DNA from: Pseudomonas sp. JM0905a
Lineage (GTDB): Bacteria > Pseudomonadota > Gammaproteobacteria > Pseudomonadales > Pseudomonadaceae
DNA: 64,000 nucleotides
Direction: 5' to 3'
Assembly: GCF_014700075.1 (NCBI RefSeq)
Contig: NZ_JACXBU010000001.1
Location: 682,001-746,000 of the forward strand
Shown here in pieces: positions 7,972 through 15,635 of the stretch. Both the position numbers and the translations under genes were made by a program. The notes under the pieces were generated by a model. That model ran no database searches and was not told the origin of the DNA. It worked only from the letters and a program-made list of their open reading frames with translations. Position 1 is the stretch's first letter, and each line of letters opens with the position of its first letter.

Positions 7972-9846
7972 ATGAGCCAACACTCGCAATTCGCCCTGCT
8001 GGGCACACGGCGGTTCCTGCCGTTCTTCGTGACCCAGCTGCTCGGCGCGTTCAACGACAACATCTTCAAGCAGTCGCTGATCCTCGCCATCCTCTACAAG
8101 CTCGCCATCTCTGGCGACAAGAGCATCTTCACCAACCTCTGCGCGCTGCTGTTCATCCTGCCGTTCTTCCTGTTTTCGGCCCTGGGTGGACAGTTCGGCG
8201 AGAAGTTCGCCAAGGACGCACTGATCCGCGCGATCAAGCTGGCTGAGGTGGCCATCATGGCGGTGGGGGCGCTGGGTTTCTTCTTCGACAGCCTGCCGCT
8301 GCTGTTCCTGGCACTGTTCGCCATGGGGACGCACTCGGCGCTGTTCGGCCCGGTGAAGTATTCGATCCTGCCGCAGGTGCTGCGGGAGGATGAGCTGGTG
8401 GGGGGCAACGCCCTGGTGGAAATGGGCACCTTCCTGGCCATCCTCGCCGGCACCATCAGCGCCGGCGTCATGATGTCCGTCGAACGCTACGAGCCGGTGG
8501 TGGCCTGTGCCATCGTCTTCACCGCGAGCCTGGGTTACCTCGCCAGCCGCGGCATTCCCCGTGCGGCAGCGGCGCTTCCGGCGCTGAAACTGGACTGGAA
8601 CATCTTCCGCCAGTCCTGGCAGATCATGCGCTTGGGGCTGGGCCAGCGGCCGTCGGTGTCGCGCTCGCTGGTGGGTAACTCCTGGTTCTGGTTCCTCGGC
8701 GCGGTGTATCTGACGCAGATCCCGGCCTACTCCAAGGAGCTGCTGCATGGCGACGAGAGTGTGGTGACCCTGATCCTCACCGTGTTCTCGGTGGGGATCG
8801 CCATGGGCTCGATGCTCTGCGAGCGCCTTTCGGGCGGCAAAGTGGAGATCGGCCTGGTGCCCTTCGGCTCCATTGGCCTGACGCTGTTCGGCCTGCTGCT
8901 CTGGTGGCACTCAGGCGAGTTCCCGCAAGGCGCGGCGCCGCACGACTGGCTGGCGCTGCTAGGCCATGGCCAGGCCTGGCTGATCCTTGCGGATATCCTC
9001 GGTATCGGCCTGTTCGGCGGCTTCTACATCGTGCCGCTGTATGCGCTGATCCAGTCGCGCACGGCGGAGAATGAGCGGGCCCGGGTGATCGCCGCGAACA
9101 ACATCCTCAATGCCTTGTTCATGGTGGTTTCGGCTGTCGCCTCGATCCTTTTCCTCAGCGTCGCCGGGCTGTCGATTCCCGAGTTGTTCCTGGTGGTGTC
9201 GCTGATGAACATCGCGGTGAACAGCTACATCTTCAAGATCGTTCCCGAGTTCACCATGCGCTTCCTGGTCTGGCTGCTGGGCCATTCCATGTACCGCGTG
9301 GAGCACAAGGGCCTGGAAGCGATTCCCGAGGAAGGCCCGGCGGTGCTGGTGTGCAACCACGTGTCCTTCGTCGATGCGCTGCTGATTGGCGGCGCCGTGC
9401 GGCGGCCGGTGCGCTTCGTCATGTACTACAAGATCTACCAGTTGCCGGTGCTGAACTTCATCTTCCGCACCGCCGGGACCGTGCCTATCGCCTCGCGCCA
9501 CGAGGACTTGCTGGTGTACGACGCGGCTTTCAAGAAGATCGCCGAGTACCTGCGCAACGGCGAAGTGGTGTGCATCTTCCCCGAGGGCAAGCTGACTGGC
9601 GACGGTGAGTTGAACGAGTTCAAGAGCGGCATCGAACGCATCCTCGAAGAAAACCCGGTGCCGGTGATTCCCATGGCTTTGCAGGGGCTCTGGGGCAGCT
9701 TCTTCAGCCGCGATCCGGCCAAGGGCTTCTTCAGGCGATTCTGGTCGCACATCCGCCTGGTGGCCGGTGCGCCCGTGTCACCGGAACTGGCTGATCGGCA
9801 GACCTTGCAGTTGCAGGTGGCAGAACTGCGAGGGGATGCCCGCTGA
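7972..9846 (+). CDS. MFS (LplT-like) transporter fused to PlsC-type acyltransferase
   Basis: 624 residues. Residues 1-~420 are a 12-segment MFS domain resembling the lysophospholipid transporter LplT (LLGAFNDNIFKQSLILAILY near the start). Residues ~430-624 are a PlsC/LPLAT acyltransferase domain with the catalytic NHVSFVD (HX4D) motif and a FPEGKLTGDGELNEFKSGIE block. The natural reading is flipping of lysophospholipid across the inner membrane followed by re-acylation. The C-terminal acyl-ACP ligase module of larger Aas-type fusions is absent. The ATG at 7972 follows AAGGAAG. A strong terminator follows. Confidence 0.85.
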   Translation: MSQHSQFALLGTRRFLPFFVTQLLGAFNDNIFKQSLILAILYKLAISGDKSIFTNLCALLFILPFFLFSALGGQFGEKFAKDALIRAIKLAEVAIMAVGALGFFFDSLPLLFLALFAMGTHSALFGPVKYSILPQVLREDELVGGNALVEMGTFLAILAGTISAGVMMSVERYEPVVACAIVFTASLGYLASRGIPRAAAALPALKLDWNIFRQSWQIMRLGLGQRPSVSRSLVGNSWFWFLGAVYLTQIPAYSKELLHGDESVVTLILTVFSVGIAMGSMLCERLSGGKVEIGLVPFGSIGLTLFGLLLWWHSGEFPQGAAPHDWLALLGHGQAWLILADILGIGLFGGFYIVPLYALIQSRTAENERARVIAANNILNALFMVVSAVASILFLSVAGLSIPELFLVVSLMNIAVNSYIFKIVPEFTMRFLVWLLGHSMYRVEHKGLEAIPEEGPAVLVCNHVSFVDALLIGGAVRRPVRFVMYYKIYQLPVLNFIFRTAGTVPIASRHEDLLVYDAAFKKIAEYLRNGEVVCIFPEGKLTGDGELNEFKSGIERILEENPVPVIPMALQGLWGSFFSRDPAKGFFRRFWSHIRLVAGAPVSPELADRQTLQLQVAELRGDAR

Positions 9847-9849
9847 ATG

Positions 9850-9877
9850 AAAAAGCCCGCCGATTGGCGGGCTTTTT
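9850..9877. terminator. Bidirectional rho-independent terminator
   Basis: AAAAAGCCCGCC pairs with GGCGGGCTTTTT around a GATT loop, giving a 12-bp stem with A/T runs on both flanks. It serves the MFS/acyltransferase gene on + and sugE on -. Confidence 0.9.
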
Positions 9878-9889
9878 CATGGGGGCCGG

Positions 9890-10204
9890 TCAGTGGCTGA
9901 GCTTGAGGCCGACCAGGCCGCCGATGATCAGGGCGACGCTGAGCAGGCGCACCAGCGCCATCGATTCGCCGAACAGGATGACCCCGGCGATTACCGTGCC
10001 GACTGCGCCGACGCCGGTCCAGATGGCGTAGGCGGTGCCGAGCGGCAGCTCCTTCATGGCCAGGCCCAGCAGGCCAAGGCTGATAATCATGGCGAGGGCG
10101 GTGAGGGCGGTGGGCAGCGGTTTGCTGAAACCGTCGGTGTACTTCAGGCCTACGGCCCAACCCACTTCGAACAGGCCGGCGAAGAAGAGAATGATCCAGG
10201 ACAT
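9890..10204 (-). CDS. sugE: SugE/Gdx guanidinium exporter (SMR family)
   Basis: 104-residue small multidrug resistance protein with four membrane helices. It is very close to E. coli SugE from the first residues ([20 protein letters not shown]) to the end ([10 protein letters not shown]). The conserved membrane glutamate is E13. Proteins of the Gdx subtype exchange guanidinium for protons. A guanidine-II riboswitch precedes the gene, which supports this role over a quaternary-ammonium pump. The ATG is preceded by GGAG. Confidence 0.92.
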   Translation of the reverse strand: MSWIILFFAGLFEVGWAVGLKYTDGFSKPLPTALTALAMIISLGLLGLAMKELPLGTAYAIWTGVGAVGTVIAGVILFGESMALVRLLSVALIIGGLVGLKLSH

Positions 10205-10234
10205 GGTGAACTCCAGATGGACGACAGGTTGAGG

Positions 10235-10282
10235 CGGGGCCGTCCCCGGTGATCACTCGCAGAGTGGTAAGGTCGTCCTTAC
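10235..10282 (-). promoter_or_regulatory. Guanidine-II (mini-ykkC) riboswitch
   Basis: Read on the - strand, two hairpins stand in a row. P1 is GTAAGG-ACGA-CCTTAC (10282-10267) and P2 is CGGGG-ACGG-CCCCG (10248-10235), with 18 bases between them. Two hairpins each capped by an ACGR loop define the guanidine-II class. P2 lies just before the GGAG ribosome site of sugE, as expected for translational control, with guanidine stabilising loop-loop contact and freeing translation. Confidence 0.88.
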
Positions 10283-10383
10283 GCTGTGCAGTATTTTGCA
10301 CATCTTGACTGGCTGGGCAAGTCCGCCGGGATCGACGGACCTGCCCAGGCAGGAGTGCGCCGGTCGGGGCCGGCGCGGCAGGG

Positions 10384-11304
10384 TCAGATGCCTTGCGGAA
10401 TCTCTTCGCCGCCGAGGGCTTCGAAGAGCTGGGGGATGAACTCCACCAGGGTCAGCATCATCAGGGTGAAGCTGGCGTCGAGCTGGCTCAGGGCATCTTC
10501 GCCACCGTCCTGCTCGGCCTTCTCCTGCAGCAGGTCCTCGAAGCGCAGTCGCTTGATCACCAGCTTGTCGTCGAGGATGAAGGACAGCTTGTCCTGCCAG
10601 GCCAGGGACAGCTGGGTGACCAGCTTGCCGGAGGTCAGGTGCAGCTGGATTTCGTCGCTGGTCAGGTCCTGGCGCTTGCAGCGCACCACGCCGCCGTCTT
10701 CGTCGGTATCGCGCAGCTCGCACTCATCCAGCACGTAGAAGTCGCTGGCGGCTTCCTGGGTCTGGACCCACTGGGTGAGGGTGGCGGTGGGGGCGATCTT
10801 CACCGAGGCCGGGCGCACCGGCAGCGAGCCGATGGCTTCACGCAGGGTGGAGAGCAGGTCCTCGGCGCGCTTCGGGCTGGAAGCGTCCACCAGGATCAGG
10901 CCCTGGGCCGGGGCGATGGCGGCGAAGGTAGCGGATTTGCGGATGAAGGCGCGTGGCAGGAAGGACTGGACGATCTCGTCCTTCAGCTGGTCGCGTTCCT
11001 TCTTGTAGACCTTGCGCATCTGCTCGGTCTCGATCTGGTCGACCTTCTCCTTCAGCGCATCGCGCACCACGCTACCCGGGAGAATGCGCTCTTCCTTGCG
11101 CGCGGAGATCAGGAAGAAGCCTTCGCTCACGTGCACCAGCGGCGCATCCGCACCCTTGCCGAAGGGCGCCACGAAACCATAGGTGGTCAGCTCCTGGCTG
11201 GCACAAGGACGGGCCGGCTTGGTTGCCAGCGCGGCTTCCAGCGCCTCGGCATCGATATCCAGATCCTGGGTGAGGCGATAGACAAGCAGGTTGCGAAACC
11301 ACAT
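10384..11304 (-). CDS. rdgC: Recombination-associated protein RdgC
   Basis: 306 residues, the usual RdgC length. It starts [16 protein letters not shown] and contains [20 protein letters not shown], both typical of the family. RdgC is a ring-shaped DNA-binding protein that limits RecA loading. I chose the ATG at 11304 because the conserved N-terminus begins there; the open frame upstream is not conserved-looking. It is divergent from the tRNA promoter and 180 bases upstream of sugE on the same strand. Confidence 0.93.
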   Translation of the reverse strand: MWFRNLLVYRLTQDLDIDAEALEAALATKPARPCASQELTTYGFVAPFGKGADAPLVHVSEGFFLISARKEERILPGSVVRDALKEKVDQIETEQMRKVYKKERDQLKDEIVQSFLPRAFIRKSATFAAIAPAQGLILVDASSPKRAEDLLSTLREAIGSLPVRPASVKIAPTATLTQWVQTQEAASDFYVLDECELRDTDEDGGVVRCKRQDLTSDEIQLHLTSGKLVTQLSLAWQDKLSFILDDKLVIKRLRFEDLLQEKAEQDGGEDALSQLDASFTLMMLTLVEFIPQLFEALGGEEIPQGI

Positions 11305-11413
11305 AGGGGGAAAACCTCCGGACACAAAGCGCGCATTATTCTCACCGGGAGGCGTCGGGCTCAACCCTGAGCTAAGCCTTTGGAAGGCCTGAGAATTTTT
11401 TTTCAAAAGGGGC

Positions 11414-11442
11414 TTGCCAGGGGTCGGATACCTCTCTAGAAT
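11414..11442 (+). promoter_or_regulatory. Sigma-70 promoter of the tRNA cluster
   Basis: TTGCCA (11414-11419), a 17-base spacer, then TAGAAT (11437-11442), followed by a GC-rich discriminator (GCGCCCC) 21 bases before the first tRNA. The GC-rich discriminator is typical of stringently controlled stable-RNA promoters. Confidence 0.75.
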
Positions 11443-11463
11443 GCGCCCCACTTCGAGAGTGAA

Positions 11464-11539
11464 GGGTGATTAGCTCAGCCGGGAGAGCATCTGCCTTACA
11501 AGCAGAGGGTCGGCGGTTCGATCCCGTCATCACCCACCA
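11464..11539 (+). tRNA. tRNA-Val(TAC), copy 1
   Basis: 76 bases including the encoded CCA. The acceptor stem pairs GGGTGAT with ATCACCC. The anticodon loop CTTACAA gives anticodon TAC (11497-11499), reading GUA valine codons. The T arm contains GGTTCGATCC. Identical to copy 2. Confidence 0.97.
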
Positions 11540-11554
11540 ATCTCGCAGTTACGC

Positions 11555-11631
11555 GCAGCGGTAGTTCAGTCGGTTAGAATACCGGCCTGTCACGCCGGGG
11601 GTCGCGGGTTCGAGTCCCGTCCGCTGCGCCA
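11555..11631 (+). tRNA. tRNA-Asp(GTC), copy 1
   Basis: 77 bases including CCA. The acceptor stem pairs GCAGCGG with CCGCTGC, and the anticodon loop CTGTCAC gives GTC for aspartate. Closely similar to E. coli tRNA-Asp. It lies 15 bases after tRNA-Val in the same transcript. Confidence 0.97.
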
Positions 11632-11638
11632 TATTCAG

Positions 11639-11669
11639 AGCCCTCAGGTAGTAATGCCTGGGGGCTTTT
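11639..11669 (+). terminator. Terminator after first tRNA pair
   Basis: AGCCCTCAGGTA pairs with TGCCTGGGGGCT (one G-T pair) around a GTAA loop, followed by TTTTAATTT. It stands between the two tRNA units, so the second unit depends on readthrough or on its own weak promoter. Confidence 0.75.
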
Positions 11670-11701
11670 AATTTAGATGCGATCCCGTTTGGATCGTATT
11701 T

Positions 11702-11777
11702 GGGTGATTAGCTCAGCCGGGAGAGCATCTGCCTTACAAGCAGAGGGTCGGCGGTTCGATCCCGTCATCACCCACCA
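11702..11777 (+). tRNA. tRNA-Val(TAC), copy 2
   Basis: Base-for-base identical to the copy at 11464-11539, with encoded CCA. Part of a tandem duplication of the Val-Asp-terminator unit. Confidence 0.97.
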
Positions 11778-11792
11778 TTTTCAAGGTTACGC

Positions 11793-11869
11793 GCAGCGGT
11801 AGTTCAGTCGGTTAGAATACCGGCCTGTCACGCCGGGGGTCGCGGGTTCGAGTCCCGTCCGCTGCGCCA
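11793..11869 (+). tRNA. tRNA-Asp(GTC), copy 2
   Basis: Base-for-base identical to the copy at 11555-11631, anticodon GTC, with encoded CCA. Confidence 0.97.
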
Positions 11870-11873
11870 CTAT

Positions 11874-11909
11874 AAAAGCCCTCAGGTAGCGATACCTGAG
11901 GGCTTTTTC
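11874..11909 (+). terminator. Terminator after second tRNA pair
   Basis: AGCCCTCAGGTA pairs perfectly with TACCTGAGGGCT around GCGA, followed by five T. It is the better-paired sister of the hairpin at 11639. Confidence 0.88.
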
Positions 11910-12083
11910 TTTGTCCTCCGGAAAGTGCCCGCAAGTTCGACATCATTACTTACGTGATGTCGCGCAAGTCGCTGAACTAATTGCCGGAGCTCCGTTCTTA
12001 TTGCCCATAGCCACTCCGCGCGGCGGCCTGCTAAGCTCGCCGCTCAATCGTATTGCCATCATGGCGACAGACAAGGATTCAGC

Positions 12084-12794
12084 ATGAAACAACATCGGTT
12101 GGCCGCCGCTGTGGCCCTCGTGGGCCTGGTTCTCGCGGGCTGCGATTCGCAGACCAGCGTTGAACTCAAGACTCCGGCCCAAAAGGCCTCCTACGGTATT
12201 GGCCTGAACATGGGCAAGAGCCTCGCCCAGGAAGGCATGGATGACCTCGATCCCAAGGCTGTTGCCCAGGGCATCGAAGACGCCATCGGCAAGAAGGAAC
12301 AGCGCCTGAAGGATGAAGAGCTGGTGGAAGCCTTCGCCTTCCTGCAGAAGCGTGCCGAAGAGCGCATGACCGCGCTGAACGCCGAGAACGCCAAAGCCGG
12401 CAAGAAGTTCCTCGATGACAACGGCAAGCGCGAAGGCGTGGTGACCACCGCCTCCGGCCTGCAGTACGAAATCGTGAAGAAGGCTGAAGGCGCCCAGCCC
12501 AAGGCCACCGACGTGGTGACCGTTCACTACGAAGGCAAGCTGACCGATGGCACCGTGTTCGACAGCTCCATCCAGCGTGGCAGCCCCATCGACCTGCCGG
12601 TCAATGGCGTGATTCCGGGTTGGGTGGAAGGTCTGCAACTGATGCACGTGGGCGAGAAGGTCAAGCTCTACATTCCGAGCGAGCTGGCCTACGGCGAGCA
12701 GAGCCCGAGCCCGGCCATTCCGGCCAACTCGGTGCTGGTGTTCGACCTGGAACTGCTTGGCATCAAGGACCCGAACGCCGCTGACAAGCAGTAA
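12084..12794 (+). CDS. fklB: FKBP-type peptidyl-prolyl cis-trans isomerase (FklB/Mip-like lipoprotein)
   Basis: 236 residues. The N-terminus is a lipoprotein signal with lipobox LAGC (Cys20) followed by Asp, which in enterobacteria marks inner-membrane retention. Residues ~28-110 are the helical dimerisation domain of the FkpA/Mip family (TPAQKASYGIGLNMGKSL). Residues ~115-225 are the FKBP domain (VHYEGKLTDGTVFDSS, ELAYGEQ). It catalyses proline isomerisation in the cell envelope. The gene name is by family resemblance. A terminator follows directly. Confidence 0.88.
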   Translation: MKQHRLAAAVALVGLVLAGCDSQTSVELKTPAQKASYGIGLNMGKSLAQEGMDDLDPKAVAQGIEDAIGKKEQRLKDEELVEAFAFLQKRAEERMTALNAENAKAGKKFLDDNGKREGVVTTASGLQYEIVKKAEGAQPKATDVVTVHYEGKLTDGTVFDSSIQRGSPIDLPVNGVIPGWVEGLQLMHVGEKVKLYIPSELAYGEQSPSPAIPANSVLVFDLELLGIKDPNAADKQ

Positions 12795-12812
12795 GCAGCA
12801 GTCGGTTCCCGC

Positions 12813-12845
12813 AACGCCCCGTCTCGACGGGGCGTTTTCGTTTTT
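12813..12845 (+). terminator. Rho-independent terminator after fklB
   Basis: AACGCCCCGT pairs with ACGGGGCGTT around CTCG, followed by TTCGTTTTT. Confidence 0.88.
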
Positions 12846-13163
12846 GGGGCAGTCTCACTAGAACCATGAAGCGACCTTTTGGTCACATCGGGAGTGGGGC
12901 GTCGGGAAAGTGTTACGGTTATGCACATGACCGGGTAACCGCGCCCGTAGCGAATGCGACCTGAAGTCGCATTGCGGACCGTCCGGTCAAATGCTTGATT
13001 TTGCTGGTCTTTTGGCGCTGGGTAAAATTTGCCCGATCTGTCGCGGAGCCCCATGACATGGGCCTTTTCCCCGTTCTGTGGAAAACTGTTAACAAGGTTA
13101 TCCACAGATTTCGTGGATAACCGCCCCGAGCTCTCTAGGCCAGGCTTCTGCCGAGGATCACCC
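12846..13163. other. Intergenic region with DnaA-box cluster
   Basis: About 320 bases between the fklB terminator and the YkvA gene. It holds a hairpin (AATGCGAC/GTCGCATT, 12953-12973), one TTATGCACA at 12919-12927, and the cluster of DnaA-like 9-mers at 13077-13120. No credible open frame is seen. Confidence 0.6.
13077..13120. promoter_or_regulatory. Cluster of DnaA-box-like 9-mers
   Basis: Three 9-mers lie within 44 bases: TGTGGAAAA (13077-13085; TTTTCCACA on -), the consensus TTATCCACA (13098-13106), and CGTGGATAA (13112-13120; TTATCCACG on -). The last two form a perfect inverted repeat, GGTTATCCAC-N7-GTGGATAACC. The first two fit the consensus TTWTNCACA and the third misses only its last base. 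Function is inferred. Confidence 0.5.
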
Positions 13164-13598
13164 ATGAAAGCACCCTGGAATTTCGAGCGTTACCTGACGT
13201 TGGCACAGCGTTTCCTCGCAGGTGGGCGTTTGCCTTCGCTGCTGCTGGCGGTATCGCGCAAGAGCTCGAGCCAGAGCGGTCGGCTCGGTGCGGTGAAGGA
13301 GGACCTGCGACTGTTACTTTCCCTCGCCAACGCCTGGCTTAGGGGGGAGTACCGGCAGATCAATCCCAAGGCGTTTCTCGCCGTGGTGGGCGCCTTGCTC
13401 TATTTCGTCACGCCACTTGATGCGCTGCCGGACTGGCTGGTGGGAATGGGCTTCGTCGACGACCTGGCGGTGTTGGCCTGGGTCCTGAAGACCTGGGGCG
13501 GCGAATTGGATGCCTTCCGTGCCTGGCGCGCGGGGCAGGCCCCGGAAGTTCAGGCCGCGCTGGAGCGCTTGCCGGCGCCGGACTCTCAGCGATCATGA
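13164..13598 (+). CDS. YkvA-family (DUF1232) protein
   Basis: 144 residues. The DUF1232 core sits at ~70-120 (FVTPLDALPDWLVGMGFVDD), with one or two hydrophobic segments, the typical pattern of this small membrane-associated family. Its function is unknown. The ATG at 13164 follows GAGG and is the first good start after the DnaA-box cluster. The end overlaps the convergent solute-binding gene by 13 bases. Confidence 0.8.
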   Translation: MKAPWNFERYLTLAQRFLAGGRLPSLLLAVSRKSSSQSGRLGAVKEDLRLLLSLANAWLRGEYRQINPKAFLAVVGALLYFVTPLDALPDWLVGMGFVDDLAVLAWVLKTWGGELDAFRAWRAGQAPEVQAALERLPAPDSQRS

Positions 13599-14347
13599 AG
13601 ACCGGCGCGGCGCTGCTCGCCCTGTAGCAGTGTGTCCAGTTCTCCGCTGTCGCGCAGCTTCTGCAGCGCGGCGTCCAGTCGATCAGCCGCTATCGGCAAC
13701 TGGCTGCCATAGGCGCAATGGATGCGGTAACGCTCCACCACCCAGGGGCTGAAGACCAGCGGAGCGTCGGGGCGCGCCGCCAGTTCGTAGGCCAGGCTGC
13801 GACGCATGTCGATGATGGCATCGAGCCGCTTGTGGCTGAGCAGGTTAAGGCGGGTATCCAGGTCGCGCACATCCTTGCGTTCCACATCCCGATTGGCGAA
13901 GGCTTCCATCAGCGGCAGGCTGTAAGCGAAGCCCAGGCTCGTGCCCAACACCTTGCCCTTGAGGTCCGCCAGCCCCTGGATGCTCGGGGTATCGCGGTGC
14001 TGGAGGAGGGCGTCCTCTTCCTCGAACAGGGGCGGTGACCAGTGATAGGCCGAGGCGTCGACCATCCACTCCGGATTGGAATTGCAGATCAGGTGGATGC
14101 GGCCGTTCTTCAGGGATTCCTCGATGCGCTTGTTCGGGGTTTCGATGAAGCTCACGGAGACGGACAGATCCTTGGCGATTCGCTCGCCCAGGCGGAAGAC
14201 GAAGCCGCCGAGCAGGGCATGGTCGCTTATCTGCGCGTAAGGCATGCCGTCGGCCGGGCCGAAACCCCAGCGCAGCTCCTGGGCCAGCAGCAGGCCGGGC
14301 CAGAGGCTGGCAAGTATCCAGAGAACTACATGAAATTGCCGCGTCAC
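13586..14347 (-). CDS. Periplasmic solute-binding protein, family 3 type
   Basis: 253 residues with a Sec signal peptide (cleavage near LLLAQ-ELRW). The mature protein resembles the amino-acid-type periplasmic binding fold (GMPYAQ..., then KGKVLGTSLGFAYSLPLMEA and LDAIIDMRRSLAYELAAR). No permease or ATPase is nearby, so it may be a stand-alone binding or sensing protein. The ligand cannot be read from the sequence. It is divergent from the small XRE operon. Confidence 0.75.
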   Translation of the reverse strand: MTRQFHVVLWILASLWPGLLLAQELRWGFGPADGMPYAQISDHALLGGFVFRLGERIAKDLSVSVSFIETPNKRIEESLKNGRIHLICNSNPEWMVDASAYHWSPPLFEEEDALLQHRDTPSIQGLADLKGKVLGTSLGFAYSLPLMEAFANRDVERKDVRDLDTRLNLLSHKRLDAIIDMRRSLAYELAARPDAPLVFSPWVVERYRIHCAYGSQLPIAADRLDAALQKLRDSGELDTLLQGEQRRAGLHDR

Positions 14348-14468
14348 GAGCCTTCCCCCGCTTGGTGGACGCAGTATAGTTCACCCTCTGCGGGCCCTTG
14401 GCCTGATAAGATGGCCGCCTGCATGGAGGTGCTGAAGCAGTCGGCACTGCGTTCCACGGGGAGCTTCA

Positions 14469-14783
14469 ATGAGTGTGCAAGTGATCATGCGTGACGGACA
14501 GGCGGAATATGCGGTTCTGCCCTGGGCCGAGTACCAGGCGCTACTGCGCGCCGCCGGCCAAGCCACCACGGAAACGGCCGCTGAACCAACCAGGACGGCG
14601 CTCGGTCAACTGAAGTCGCTGCGCGAGGCCCAGGGCCAGAGCCTGGAGCAACTGGCACGCGCCGTGGGCATCAGTCCTCATTATCTGGGGCTGATCGAAA
14701 GCGGCGAACGTGAACCTGATGAAGCCATCAAGCGCGGCTTGGCGCGCGTCCTCGGGGTTTCCGGCTGGGAGTCCGGATCTTGA
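14469..14783 (+). CDS. XRE-family helix-turn-helix regulator, antitoxin-like
   Basis: 104 residues. The first ~30 (SVQVIMRDGQAEYAVLPWAE) resemble the N-terminal segment common in XRE-type antitoxin proteins. An HTH_3 domain fills ~45-98 (LREAQGQSLEQLARAVGISP, then YLGLIESGEREP). The next gene begins inside its stop codon. It probably controls its own operon. A classical toxin-antitoxin role is not supported, because the following protein matches no toxin I know. Confidence 0.75.
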   Translation: MSVQVIMRDGQAEYAVLPWAEYQALLRAAGQATTETAAEPTRTALGQLKSLREAQGQSLEQLARAVGISPHYLGLIESGEREPDEAIKRGLARVLGVSGWESGS

Positions 14784-15145
14784 GTCTGCGAATCAGCCGC
14801 CAGCACTGGCAAGCCTTGTTGAACGAACTGGAGGATGCCCGCCGTCAGCGCCATCTGCTGACCTATCGGGCATTGATCGAACGTCTGCAACTGCCGTCCC
14901 CGGCCATGCAGACCCTCACTGCGGCCCTTGAGCACCTTGCCGCCCTTGATGCACGCGCCGAACGTCCGCTGCGCAGTTCCCTGGTGATCAGCCAGGGCGC
15001 CAGTCGTCTGCCGCGCACCGGCTTCTTCGAGTGCGTCGAACGCCTGGGCCGTTTCTCCGGTCCGCCGGATGGAACCGCCGCGGCGTCCTGGCATGCCGCT
15101 GAAGTGGTGCGTGTGTTCGAGTTCAGTTACCCCACGGAGCAATGA
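14780..15145 (+). CDS. Conserved small protein of unknown function
   Basis: 121 residues; no family name can be given. A first block (LTYRALIERLQLPSPAMQTL) looks like a winged-helix segment, and a second (RPLRSSLVISQGASRLPRTG) is followed by FFECVERLGRFSG. I recall similar uncharacterised proteins in other proteobacteria, but cannot check this. The likely start is TTG at 14780, overlapping the stop of the XRE gene (TTGA). The end overlaps the next gene by 4 bases, so the three are translationally coupled. Confidence 0.6.
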   Translation: MSLRISRQHWQALLNELEDARRQRHLLTYRALIERLQLPSPAMQTLTAALEHLAALDARAERPLRSSLVISQGASRLPRTGFFECVERLGRFSGPPDGTAAASWHAAEVVRVFEFSYPTEQ

Positions 15146-15612
15146 TGCTCTGGAAACTGCGGGCGTGGATTGGCTACCAGGTAGCGCGTTGGCTGATGCG
15201 CTTCCCCAAGCTGGTCGCCCAGCCCCGTGCCTGGCAGTGGATGCAGGGCCAGTACGCGCGCATGGCGGCCCTGGGTGACGTGCCGGCGCAGAGCTTCTAT
15301 GGCCATTTGCTGCTGCATCGTGGTCACGGCTTTGGTGCGCGGGAGGAAGGCATCCGCCTGCTACGCCTGGCCGCGCAGGGGGGTGATGGCAAATCGGCTT
15401 ACCAACTGGGCGTACTGAGCCTTGCCGGTGATGCCCGGCAGGCGCCGGATGCCGCCGAGGCCGCGCGTTGGTGGAGCCTGGCAGCCGATGCTGGTCATCC
15501 ACTGGCCGCGCGCAAGCTGGCTGATCTCTATCGCGACGGTGGGCCGGGCCTGGACCCTGATCCCGCCGCCGCCGAGCGTGCCGCCCGGCAAGCGGGCGAA
15601 CTCGGCCTCTGA
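15142..15612 (+). CDS. Sel1-like repeat protein
   Basis: 156 residues. After a basic hydrophobic N-terminus (WKLRAWIGYQVARWLMRFPK) come about three Sel1/TPR-like helical repeats: GIRLLRLAAQGGDGKSAYQL, ARWWSLAADAGHPLAARKLA and an earlier degenerate one. Such repeats usually mediate protein contacts. The ATG at 15142 overlaps the previous stop (ATGA). It is the third gene of the XRE-led operon and convergent with the EAL-CBS-GGDEF gene. Confidence 0.72.
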   Translation: MMLWKLRAWIGYQVARWLMRFPKLVAQPRAWQWMQGQYARMAALGDVPAQSFYGHLLLHRGHGFGAREEGIRLLRLAAQGGDGKSAYQLGVLSLAGDARQAPDAAEAARWWSLAADAGHPLAARKLADLYRDGGPGLDPDPAAAERAARQAGELGL

Positions 15613-15635
15613 ACCGGCCGCGAGCCGGCAGTCCT

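Noticed and set aside
9890-10204. Quaternary-ammonium (Qac/EmrE-type) exporter
   Set aside because: The sequence follows SugE and the guanidine-II riboswitch in front indicates the Gdx subtype.
11464-11909. tRNA genes as integration site of a mobile element
   Set aside because: No integrase, no repeated tRNA 3' end beyond the complete gene duplication, and the flanks are core genes.
14469-15145. Toxin-antitoxin pair
   Set aside because: The first protein looks antitoxin-like, but the second has no known toxin fold or motif; kept as an uncharacterised operon instead.
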